A model generated the notes under the pieces. It saw nothing but the letters and a program-made list of their open reading frames with translations. It searched no databases and had not been told where the DNA came from. 10,137 nt of DNA, taken from contig MU646374.1 of the NCBI GenBank assembly GCA_026770585.1, forward strand, positions 688,556 to 698,692, read 5' to 3'. Positions 5,697-10,137 of this stretch are shown one piece after another; position 1 is the first letter of the stretch; each line of letters opens with the position of its first letter. The position numbers and the translations under genes are program-made. This DNA comes from Baffinella frigidus. Taxonomy: Eukaryota; Cryptophyceae; Cryptomonadales; Baffinellaceae.

Positions 5697-6189
5697 ATGT
5701 GGGGTGCCGCGCCGCAGTTTCAGAAGCTCTACACGGCGCCGGGCCAGCTGATGGACTACTGCGACTCATCAGGGTGCCTTCCGGGGCAGATCCCGCTCGC
5801 CGGTGCGGGCCTCAGCAGCAGGAGCATCCTCAGCAAGGCTGCCACCAGCCGCATGGCCCAGGTGACCAACTCCCGGGGGGCAGTGTCGGCCGATGGCGAC
5901 CGTTCAGTAAGGTGGAGCGTCTGTGAATGGGCTGGGGACTGGTTCTTCAGCAGGAGCTGGCGCTGGGTGGTTTGGGTGGTTGGTTGAGGGGCGCACAACG
6001 CGCCGAACCTGCTTGAAGCGGCGCCCGCGGCTCTTGGGTTTTGATGGAACCCAGGGCAGCGCGACGGGAACAAGGCATGTGCAGTGGTATGCTCGAGCTG
6101 ACAGAGTTCTCTGGCGATGTGATGAGCAGGTGCTGCAGCTCGGGAAGGCGTGCGCCACCAACAAGGCGCCCACCAGCGCGTGCACGTAA
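5697..6189 (+). CDS. Unrecognised split gene, two probable exons
   Basis: Exon 1 is 5697-5906 (70 codons) and starts at an ATG with G at -3; an in-frame stop lies at 5658, so this is the first ATG of the open frame. It encodes MWGAAPQFQKLYTAPGQ followed by a Ser/Ala/Gly-rich stretch, with 59 of 70 codons ending in G or C. A donor GTAAGG follows at 5907. Exon 2 is best placed at 6130-6189 after GATGAGCAG: CTGAC at 6098-6102 makes a branch point, phase is preserved (0), and all 19 codons before TAA end in G or C (VLQLGKACATNKAPTSACT). The use of 6084 as acceptor also keeps frame but adds codons with poor bias. Alternatively AC|GTAAAT at 6186 is a further donor, with CTAAC at 6213-6217 and an acceptor at 6272 opening another 49 codons. 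The product matches no family I recognise. Confidence 0.5.
5907..6129 (+). other. Predicted intron of the split gene
   Basis: GTAAGG at the 5' end, CTGAC about 28 bases before the 3' end, a short pyrimidine-rich stretch (GTTCTCT) and CAG at the 3' end. Codon bias drops inside it and resumes at 6130. The long minus-strand open frame overlying this area is a shadow of the GC-rich exons. Confidence 0.45.
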
Positions 6190-6412
6190 ATTGTACATCC
6201 AACGAGGCAGCACTAACCATCCGCGGGCACGGGGCCTGAGGGGTGGGGTGGGTGGCTGCTCTGGGGAAACAGCGGCGCAACGAGGCGCGCAGCAGGCAGG
6301 CAGGAATCGCGCTGTCTTCTGGGGGGGGATGCACCCGTGTTATTGATTCAGTATAAGATCAAGCTCAGTCGCTGTGACGTGGCTCGCGCCCCGCTCCATG
6401 AGAGGACTGCCT

Positions 6413-6473
6413 CTTGGAGATAACCCCCCTCACCTGGAGATAACCCACCTCACTTGGAGATAACTACCTCTCA
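6413..6473 (+). repeat. 20-bp tandem repeat, three units
   Basis: Units start at 6413, 6433 and 6453 and read CTTGGAGATAACCC, CCTGGAGATAACCC and CTTGGAGATAACTA, each followed by CCTCAC-like sequence. Just downstream, a 17-bp unit (AAGTTGGTAAGCCCGCC / AAGTTGGTGAGCCCGGG) is repeated twice at about 6511-6544. No coding assignment. Confidence 0.85.
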
Positions 6474-6624
6474 GAAATCTAGCGCTGTCTCAGTCTATTT
6501 GGGCTCACGAAGTTGGTAAGCCCGCCAAGTTGGTGAGCCCGGGCTCTTTCCCGCTCCAAAGTTGACGAATTTGTAGCGCATACCCAGCTTGCCAAGTTGA
6601 GAATACCACCAGCCCCCACGATTG

Positions 6625-6727
6625 GACCAAATCCATTGTAGATTTACCATTGATTTACCCTTGCAGAGACCCCGGATCTAGGGTCTCTGCAAGGGTAAAT
6701 CTCAAGACTAAAATCGATGATTTGGTC
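6625..6727. mobile_element. 103-bp foldback element with perfect 21-bp stem
   Basis: The outer arms GACCAAATC (6625-6633) and GATTTGGTC (6719-6727) are exact complements. The centre is a perfect 21-bp inverted repeat, 6652-6672 against 6681-6701 (GATTTACCCTTGCAG... / ...CTGCAAGGGTAAATC), with an eight-base loop CGGATCTA. The part between is only weakly complementary. The layout is that of a small foldback element; it is not related to families A-C. Bases 6728-6978 are GC-rich with no recognised feature. Confidence 0.7.
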
Positions 6728-6978
6728 AAACCGGGAGGGTTTGTGGTAGTCGGTCAACCCGAGTGAGGCAGAGCTGGGGAATGGCATGAGGCCCGGGTTA
6801 GCTAGGTCCGCCCCCCCCCGCTGAGTCGCCTCCGCAGTGGGGTAGGGGGCACGAGCGCAACCCCCGCAACTCACAAGCCCCCCCACCCCCCAGCCCCTTC
6901 TGAAAACGGCATCTTAGTGCCGTCTGTACAAGGGCTACTGCAGTTTCCCCCGCAACATGGTGATGCTGCGTTCGCGGG

Positions 6979-7228
6979 ACAGGGGCAGGTTTAGGGTTTA
7001 GGATCTCGCTCACAGCCCCCCCCACACCCCACCCCAAAGACCATCATAGCCGGCCGGAGGCATAGGCCTACTATCCCTCAAGTGGCGGATGGGCGATTTA
7101 TCGCCCTAACTCGCCCTAGACAGGTCCTAGGGCCCTACCGTAGGACGTATGAGCCTACTCGGCACTTAAGGGATAGTTTCTTGTGTGTGTGTTCGTGGGG
7201 GTGGTATTATCAGCGAGGTTCCCCTGTA
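6979..7228 (-). mobile_element. Family A element, copy 5, with B nested and TTTAGGG in its arm
   Basis: The right end is TATTATCAGCGAGG then TTCCCCTGTA. The left end ACAGGGG at 6979-6985 is separated from the expected CTCGCTCACA (7005-7014) by about 19 bases containing GGTTTAGGGTTTAGG. The reversed core ACCATCATAG...GGAGGCATAGGCCTAC is interrupted by the complete B copy 7072-7175 and continues with GTTTCTTG. Its close relative at 7239-7359 carries the same site (CCTACTGTAGTTTCTTG) without the insertion. Confidence 0.7.
7072..7175 (+). mobile_element. Family B foldback element, copy 4, nested in A
   Basis: It is 104 bp, with termini TATCCCTCAAGTG and CACTTAAGGGATA. The interior CGCCCTAACTCGCCCTAG and GGTCCTAGGGCCCTACCGTA is shared with the copy at 1757-1866. 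It lies inside A copy 5 between CCTAC and GTTTC, bounded by TA on each side. Confidence 0.88.
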
Positions 7229-7238
7229 AGACTTTAAG

Positions 7239-7359
7239 ACAGGAGGGGACGCAAGAGGATCCCCACCCCAAAGACCATCATAGGGCCGGTCGGAGGCATA
7301 GACCTACTGTAGTTTCTTGTGGGGGGGGGGCGGGGTATTATCAGTGAGGTACCCCTGTA
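7239..7359 (-). mobile_element. Family A element, copy 6
   Basis: CCCCAAAGACCATCATAGGG, GGAGGCATAGACCTACTGTA and TATTATCAGTGAGGTACCCC match copy 5 and form a sub-family whose right arm has TATTATCAG in place of CTTATGAG. The left arm is rearranged (ACAGGAGGGGACGC...), so the left edge is approximate. The right TA (7358-7359) is also the left TA of copy 7. Confidence 0.7.
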
Positions 7360-7476
7360 CAGGGGTACCTCGCTCACAAGAAACCGCCTCCACCTAGGAC
7401 CCTACAGTAGGACCATGCCTAAGGCCCTATGGTGGTCCCAGGGGGGCGCAGTCTCTTATCAGCGAGGACCCCTGTA
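7358..7476 (+). mobile_element. Family A element, copy 7 (array member)
   Basis: 119 bp from TACAGGGGTACCTCGCTCAC to GCGAGGACCCCTGTA, with core CCTACAGTAGGACCATGCC. The right arm lost a GT (GAGGACCCC for GAGGTACCCC) and reads CTCTTATCAGCGAGG, as in copy 8. It shares a TA with its neighbour on each side. Confidence 0.92.
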
Positions 7477-7595
7477 CAGAGGGGTACCTCGCTCATAAGA
7501 AACCGCCTCCACCTAGGACCCTACAGTAGGACCATGCCCAGGGCCCTGCGGTGGTCCTAGGGGGGCGCGGTCTCTTATCAGCGAGGACCCCTGTA
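7475..7595 (+). mobile_element. Family A element, copy 8 (array member)
   Basis: 121 bp; it differs from copy 7 at only a few positions (TACAGAGGGG start, CATGCCCAGGGCCCTGCGG core). Both carry the AAACCGCCTCCACC left arm and the CTTATCAGCGAGGACC right arm, so copies 7 and 8 arose by duplication of one unit or from the same recent source. Confidence 0.92.
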
Positions 7596-7713
7596 CAGGG
7601 GTACCTCGCTCACAAGAAACCGCCCCCCCTAGGTCCCTACAGTAGGGCTTTGCCTAGGGCCCTATGGGGGTCCTATGGGGGGGGCAGTTTCTTATAAGCG
7701 AGGTACCCCTGTA
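7594..7713 (+). mobile_element. Family A element, copy 9 (array member)
   Basis: 120 bp; it has the standard right end (TTATAAGCGAGGTACCCC, then TGTA) and a CCTACAGTAGGGCTTTGCC core, so it is less close to 7 and 8 than they are to each other. It ends the array; 7714-7852 is unrelated sequence with no recognised feature. Confidence 0.92.
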
Positions 7714-7852
7714 GCGGCTGCCGGGAACCCAGATCTTTGTTGTCCGCTAGATTTTATTTCCAAAGAAAGAATCTGTCCCGCTATCTTAGGCACCCCACGC
7801 GGAAGGTAAGGGTGTACATGTATGCTATTTTAGGCATCACATGATGCTATCT

Positions 7853-7960
7853 TACAGGGTTACCTCGCTTGTAAGAAAACGCCCCCCCCTAGGGACCATA
7901 CGGTAGGGCCCTATGGTGGTCCTAGAGGATGGGCGTTTTCTTATGAGCGAGGTACCCCTA
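7853..7960 (+). mobile_element. Family A element, copy 10
   Basis: 108 bp from TACAGGGTTACCTCGCTTGT to GAGCGAGGTACCCCTA. The core is shortened (ACCATACGGTAGGGCCC), lacking the CTATGCCTAGG part. The terminal CTG is reduced to C, and the final TA is also the first TA of the adjoining B element. Confidence 0.88.
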
Positions 7961-8063
7961 TCCCTTAAGTGCCCAGTAGGCTCATACGCCCTACGGTAGG
8001 GCCCTAGGACCTTCCTAGGACCTCGTGGCCGTCAAATTTGCCTACCTGGGCACTTAAGGGATA
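7959..8063 (+). mobile_element. Family B foldback element, copy 3
   Basis: 105 bp between TATCCCTTAAGTGCCCAG and CTGGGCACTTAAGGGATA, an 18-bp perfect terminal inverted repeat. The interior CTACGCCCTACGG... / ...CCTTCCTAGGACCT matches copy 1 at 524-632. It abuts A copy 10, sharing a TA. Bases 8064-8170 hold no clear element, except a sequence near 8130-8147 resembling the start of the minus-strand exon cassettes. Confidence 0.9.
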
Positions 8064-8170
8064 CGTCTTTTCATCAGGACAGATTCTGGTATGGTCCGAG
8101 ATGAAAGTGGTGGGATCACCCCTCAAGAGTTCCTTTTGCCGTGCCTAGCTGAACAACCTCTCCTCTCCAA

Positions 8171-8290
8171 TACAGGGGTACCTCGCTCATAAAAAATTGC
8201 ACCCCCCCCCCCTAGGACCCTACTGTAGGCCTATGCCTAGGGTCCTAGGAGGGGGCGGTTTCTTATGAGCGAGGTACATGTACCCCCGTA
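8171..8290 (+). mobile_element. Family A element, copy 11
   Basis: 120 bp from TACAGGGGTACCTCGCTCAT. The right arm GAGCGAGGTACATGTACCCC contains a small ACATGT insertion and ends CCGTA rather than CTGTA. The same ACATGTA-type insertion occurs in B copy 2's right arm. Confidence 0.88.
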
Positions 8291-8312
8291 ACCTCGCTTC
8301 TTTCATAACTTC

Positions 8313-8339
8313 CCCTCTCTCTCAACCTCGCAGCCCGTC
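8313..8339 (+). repeat. 26-bp direct repeat, first copy (second at 8595-8620)
   Basis: CCTCTCTCTCAACCTCGCAG then CCCGTC recurs as CCTCTCTCTCAATCTCACAG then CTCGTC at 8595-8620. The C element at 8340 begins directly after the first copy, and A copy 12 ends directly before the second, so the direct repeat frames these insertions and may record an earlier segmental duplication. Confidence 0.7.
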
Positions 8340-8460
8340 TACAGGGGCTACTCGCGATTAAGAACACGCACCGTCCCAGGGTCCTACAGTAGGGCTATGC
8401 CTAGGCGCATAGGGCCACCCTAGGGGCGGTTCGTGTTCTTAGGTGCGAGTAACCCCTGCA
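8340..8460 (+). mobile_element. Family C foldback element, intact copy
   Basis: This 121-bp element begins TACAGGGGCTACTCGCGATT and ends GTGCGAGTAACCCCTGCA. Left AAGAACACGCACCGTCCC pairs with right GGGGCGGTTCGTGTTCTT. The core CCTACAGTAGGGCTATGCCT is identical in type to that of family A, while the arms differ, so the families share a core and the outermost CAGGGG but not the arms. It is used here as the reference for the broken C copies near 471-1200 and 9728. Confidence 0.88.
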
Positions 8461-8539
8461 CTGACTCTACACGAACGACCTCTCTCTGCGCCCGAGGCGA
8501 GCCCGCCCCAGGGTCCGTCCTCACATTTACCCCTCTGAG

Positions 8540-8596
8540 TACAGGGGTAACTCGCTCACAAGAAACCGTCCCCCCCTATAGGGGGGGGCGGTTTCC
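8540..8596 (+). mobile_element. Family A element, copy 12, truncated
   Basis: It starts normally (TACAGGGGTAACTCGCTCAC), but the core is reduced to CCCCTATAGGGG so that AAGAAACCGTCC folds directly onto GGGGCGGTTTC. The right arm ends there and changes to CTCTCTCTC. The core and right terminus have been deleted. Confidence 0.8.
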
Positions 8597-8649
8597 TCTC
8601 TCTCAATCTCACAGCTCGTCACCTATCCCTCGGCGATGTCGCTAAGAGG

Positions 8650-8672
8650 TCTCTCTCTCTCTCTCTCTCTCT

Positions 8673-8711
<39 letters not shown>

Positions 8712-8725
8712 TCTCTCCCTCTCTC
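8650..8725 (+). repeat. (CT)n microsatellite
   Basis: A 76-bp pyrimidine tract of CT with occasional CCCT interruptions. On the minus strand it lies just after the stop codon of the terminal exon candidate, so it would be in the 3' untranslated region if that gene is expressed. Confidence 0.95.
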
Positions 8726-8733
8726 ACGTGACT

Positions 8734-8848
8734 CTACCCCTCGGTGTACGCGTCGTGCCACGCCCGCCCGTACGTCTCGAGGGATGAAACAACGTCCCCA
8801 AACGCCCGCAGGAGCGGCTTCTGGAGGTACAGCTTCTCCTTGCCGTGC
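8734..8848 (-). CDS. Probable terminal exon of an unrecognised minus-strand gene
   Basis: On the minus strand, a textbook acceptor (TGTTTTCTCCAG) ends at 8849 and the exon starts with the last base of a codon, then 37 codons: HGKEKLYLQKPLLRAFG, DVVSSLETY, GRAWHDAYTEG, stop TAG at 8734-8736. 33 of 37 codons end in G or C. A related copy at 9351-9428 encodes the same peptide through LETY with I for L and H for Q; of seven base differences in the 26 aligned codons, six fall on third positions, as expected if the sequence has been under protein-level selection. Upstream exons would lie to the right, perhaps beyond the window. The family is not recognised; charged and hydrophobic residues alternate with no clear membrane segment. 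It could instead be a pseudogene fragment. Confidence 0.45.
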
Positions 8849-8875
8849 CTGGAGAAAACACTCGGGGTTACTTTA

Positions 8876-8975
8876 CAGGGGTATCACAGGGATATCTGGG
8901 TTGGAAGAACCCACGACTTGAGAACCCGCACTGGATTTGGGGCCTGCGTGCTCGTACAGCTTCTCCTTGCCGTGC
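8876..8975 (-). other. Exon-cassette copy 2 (HGKEKLYEHAG...)
   Basis: The same acceptor (TGTTTTCTCCAG) precedes G CAC GGC AAG GAG AAG CTG TAC, then GAGCACGCAGGCCCC. In the conserved frame it reads HGKEKLYEHAGPKSSAGS to a stop near 8873. A donor-like CCA|GTGCGG lies just inside. Against copy 3 there is a one-base length difference in the GCAGGCCCC / GCGGCCCC stretch, so the two read in different frames after EHA; at least one is not functional coding past that point. Confidence 0.4.
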
Positions 8976-8994
8976 CTGGAGAAAACACTCGGTG

Positions 8995-9060
8995 TTACTT
9001 TACAGGGATATCTGGGTTACTTTACAGGCATATCTGGGTTACTTTACAGGGATATCTGGG
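8995..9060 (+). repeat. 22-bp tandem repeat, three units
   Basis: TTACTTTACAGGGATATCTG + GG at 8995-9016, 9017-9038 (GCATAT variant) and 9039-9060. A single diverged counterpart lies at about 8869-8909, so the expansion is specific to the spacer between cassette copies 2 and 3. It lies in the presumed intron on the minus strand. Confidence 0.9.
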
Positions 9061-9134
9061 GTGGAAGAACCCACGACTTGAGAACCCGCACCGGATTTGG
9101 GGCCGCGTGCTCGTACAGCTTCTCCTTGCCGTGC
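9042..9134 (-). other. Exon-cassette copy 3 (HGKEKLYEHAA...)
   Basis: Preceded by GGGGTCTACAG, it reads HGKEKLYEHAAPNPVRVL then KSWVLPPQISL and a stop near 9042. The downstream ~125 bp is nearly identical to that after copy 2, showing a tandem duplication of the cassette and spacer as one unit. A donor-like CCG|GTGCGG is present. Confidence 0.4.
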
Positions 9135-9188
9135 CTGTAGACCCCCCCCCCGCGTTTTCAGAGGTTGCTCGAAAGAAACGGCACCCAC

Positions 9189-9259
9189 CTTCGGAATTCA
9201 GGGTTTGAGGATTCTGCACGTACAGCGGCTTTTCGATGTACAGCTTCTCCTTGCCGTGG
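9189..9259 (-). other. Exon-cassette copy 4 (HGKEKLYIEKPLY...)
   Basis: Preceded on the minus strand by a C-run and TCCAG, then C CAC GGC AAG GAG AAG CTG TAC ATC GAA AAG CCG (HGKEKLYIEKPLYVQNPQT). A donor GAAG|GTGGGT marks a possible end at 9189. It preserves the KPL of copies 1 and 5 and then diverges. The exon length (71) with these boundaries does not keep the HGKEKLY frame in all neighbours, so serial splicing of every copy in that frame is unlikely. Confidence 0.35.
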
Positions 9260-9310
9260 CTGGAGGGGGGGGGGGGGTGCGTTGTCAGGGGCTGCTCGAA
9301 AGACACGCAC
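9260..9310 (-). other. Short intron-like spacer between cassettes 5 and 4
   Basis: 51 bases from GTGCGT to CCAG, with CTGAC (+ strand 9284-9288) about 24 bases before the acceptor and a pyrimidine (C) run between. The neighbouring spacer 9135-9188 (54 bases, GTGGGT...CTACAG) has the same TTTCGAGCA and CCTCTGAAAACGC blocks, so the two spacers are homologous. Confidence 0.4.
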
Positions 9311-9428
9311 CTGGAGGGTTTCGGGTTTCGGGGTTAGTGTGTTGTGAGGGTACGTCTCGAGGGAGGAAACGACGTCCCCGAACGCGCGGATGAGCGGCTT
9401 ATGGAGGTACAGCTTCTCCTTGCCGTGC
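9311..9428 (-). other. Exon-cassette copy 5 (HGKEKLYLHKPLIRAFG...)
   Basis: Preceded by CCCAAAACCAG at the edge of a telomere-like tract, it reads HGKEKLYLHKPLIRAFG, DVVSSLETY, then diverges (PHNTLTPKPETLQ) to a good donor CAG|GTGCGT at 9311/9310. Similarity to the terminal exon at 8734-8848 stops exactly after the codon for Tyr in LETY. 24 of the 26 conserved codons end in G or C. It may be an alternative exon or a duplicated remnant. Confidence 0.4.
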
Positions 9429-9431
9429 CTG

Positions 9432-9640
9432 GTTTTGGGTTTAGGGTTTCGGGTTTCGGGTTTAGGTTTTAGGGTTTAGGGTTTAGGGTTTAGGTTTTTG
9501 GGTTTCGGGTTTTGGGTTTTGGGTTTAGGGTTTAGGGTTTAGGTTTTGGGGTTTCGGGTTTCGGGTTTAGGGTCTAGGGTTTCGGGTTTCGGGTTTAGGG
9601 TTTAGGGTTTAGGGTTTAGGGTTTAGGGTTTAGGGTTTAG
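9432..9640 (+). repeat. Telomere-like tract with TTTAGGG and TTTCGGG units
   Basis: About 200 bp of seven-mers, mainly TTTAGGG, with TTTCGGG, TTTTGGG and TTTTAGGG variants, G-rich strand on +. It borders exon-cassette copy 5 directly. If the minus-strand gene continues upstream, this tract would be part of an intron. Confidence 0.93.
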
Positions 9641-9762
9641 GACACCAGACAGAGAACCCTGCCTGCGGAGGAAAATCGCGTTTACAAGAGAGAGAGACCA
9701 TTACTCATGCCAACACGGCCGCCTGGTTACAGGGGTTACTGCAAACGACACACACCGTTAGG
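9641..9762. other. Unique island between telomere-like tracts, with a C-element fragment
   Basis: TTACAGGGGTTACTGC (from about 9727) followed by AAACGACACACACCGTTAG at 9742-9760 matches the left arm of family C and is cut off by TTTAGGG repeat. On the minus strand GATTTTCCTCCGCAG followed by GCAGGGTTC looks like a splice acceptor, but the open frame after it is short. Nothing else is recognised. Confidence 0.55.
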
Positions 9763-10137
9763 GTTTAGGTTTTAGGGGGTCGTGTTTGAGGCACGCAGGT
9801 TTAGGGTTTAGGGTTTAGGGTTCAGGGTTTAGGGTTTAGGGTTTAGGATTTAGGATTGAGGGTGTAGGGTTATTTAGGGTTTAGGGTTTAGGGTTTCGGG
9901 TTTCGGGTTCCGGGTTTAGGGTTTATGGTTTCGGGTTTCGGGTTTCGGGTTTCAGGTTTCGGGTTTCAGGTTTCGGGTTTCGGGTTTCAGGTTTCAGGTT
10001 TCAGGTTTCGGGTTTCAGGTTTCGGGTTTCAGGTTTCGGGTTTCAGGTTTCGGGTTTCAGGTTTCGGGTTTCGGGTTTCAGGTTTCAGGTTTCAGGTTTC
10101 GGGTTTCGGGTTTCGGGTTTCGGGTTTCGGGTTTCGG
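9763..10137 (+). repeat. Telomere-like tract turning into TTTCGGG/TTTCAGG repeats
   Basis: It begins as TTTAGGG, then from about 9895 becomes TTTCGGG, and from about 9950 alternates TTTCGGG with TTTCAGG in a 14-bp dimer pattern before returning to pure TTTCGGG at the window end. The seven-base phase holds almost without a break. The G-rich strand runs toward the right, as expected when approaching a right-hand chromosome end. Confidence 0.94.

Noticed and set aside
5756-6334. 192-codon minus-strand open frame, the longest in the window
   Set aside because: It lies opposite the GC-rich exons of the + strand gene. Strong third-position GC on + tends to leave the opposite strand open. Composition (Ala, Pro, Arg, Ser) and start site give no support.
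330-8596. Family A/B/C repeats as a CRISPR array
   Set aside because: The repeats are long foldbacks in both orientations, irregularly spaced, nested in each other, with no uniform spacers or cas genes.
330-8596. Family A elements as introners (intron-generating transposons)
   Set aside because: Considered because protist introners are often short TA or inverted-repeat elements. Here the ends carry CAG at the left and CTG at the right without GT...AG borders, and none lies inside a coding frame.
8744-9208. 154-codon + strand open frame over the cassette array
   Set aside because: It is antisense to the HGKEKLY cassettes; the pattern of differences between copies fits the minus-strand frame, not this one.
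8840-9430. A single mRNA containing all five cassettes in the HGKEKLY frame
   Set aside because: With the best donors the exon lengths (118 and 71) do not keep that frame from copy to copy, and copies 2 and 3 differ by one base; alternative use or decay fits better.
1-10137. Dinoflagellate origin shown by spliced-leader remnants
   Set aside because: No sequence resembling the conserved spliced leader (CCATTTTGGCTCAAG) was found on either strand, and predicted introns use GT-AG; the lineage is left open.

Overview
This window looks like repeat-rich nuclear DNA from a eukaryote, most likely a unicellular alga or other protist. There are no operon-like gene runs, rRNA, tRNA or CRISPR arrays. 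There are long tracts of seven-base repeats based on TTTAGGG, the telomere repeat type of plants, green algae, dinoflagellates and some other protists. The two coding candidates are short, GC-rich at third codon positions (about 84-89 percent), and flanked by GT...AG splice signals with CTGAC-type branch points. The lineage cannot be fixed from sequence alone. No dinoflagellate spliced-leader motif was seen. The right end runs into variant telomere-like repeat with its G-rich strand pointing outward, which fits a subtelomeric location.

Layout. 1-330: leader and a CT/CA/ACTC microsatellite. 330-1890: dense foldback (MITE-like) elements of three related families, called A, B and C here, several nested inside one another at TA dinucleotides. 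1208-1303 and 1920-2082: two copies of a SINE-like repeat (family F). 2146-3170: telomere-like tracts of several variants, interrupted by a third F copy. 3171-4870: mostly unique DNA with small inverted repeats and a cluster of GGACGTG/CACGTCC motifs. 4870-5252: two tandem copies of the related SINE-like repeat E. 5253-5696: AT-richer upstream region with a foldback. 5697-6189: a probable two-exon gene on the + strand. 6413-6727: short tandem repeats and a 103-bp foldback with a perfect 21-bp stem. 6979-8596: a second cluster of A, B and C elements, including A copies joined end to end that share TA junctions. 8650-8725: (CT)n. 8734-9428: on the - strand, five tandem copies of an exon-like cassette starting HGKEKLY, the leftmost ending in a stop codon. 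9430-10137: telomere-like repeats with TTTCGGG and TTTCAGG variants and one C-element fragment.

No transposase is present, so the A/B/C elements appear non-autonomous and would have to be moved by an enzyme encoded elsewhere. The most interesting points are the TA-targeted nesting and end-to-end joining of the foldback families, and the tandem minus-strand exon cassettes whose differences fall mainly on third codon positions. Neither coding candidate was recognised as a known family.
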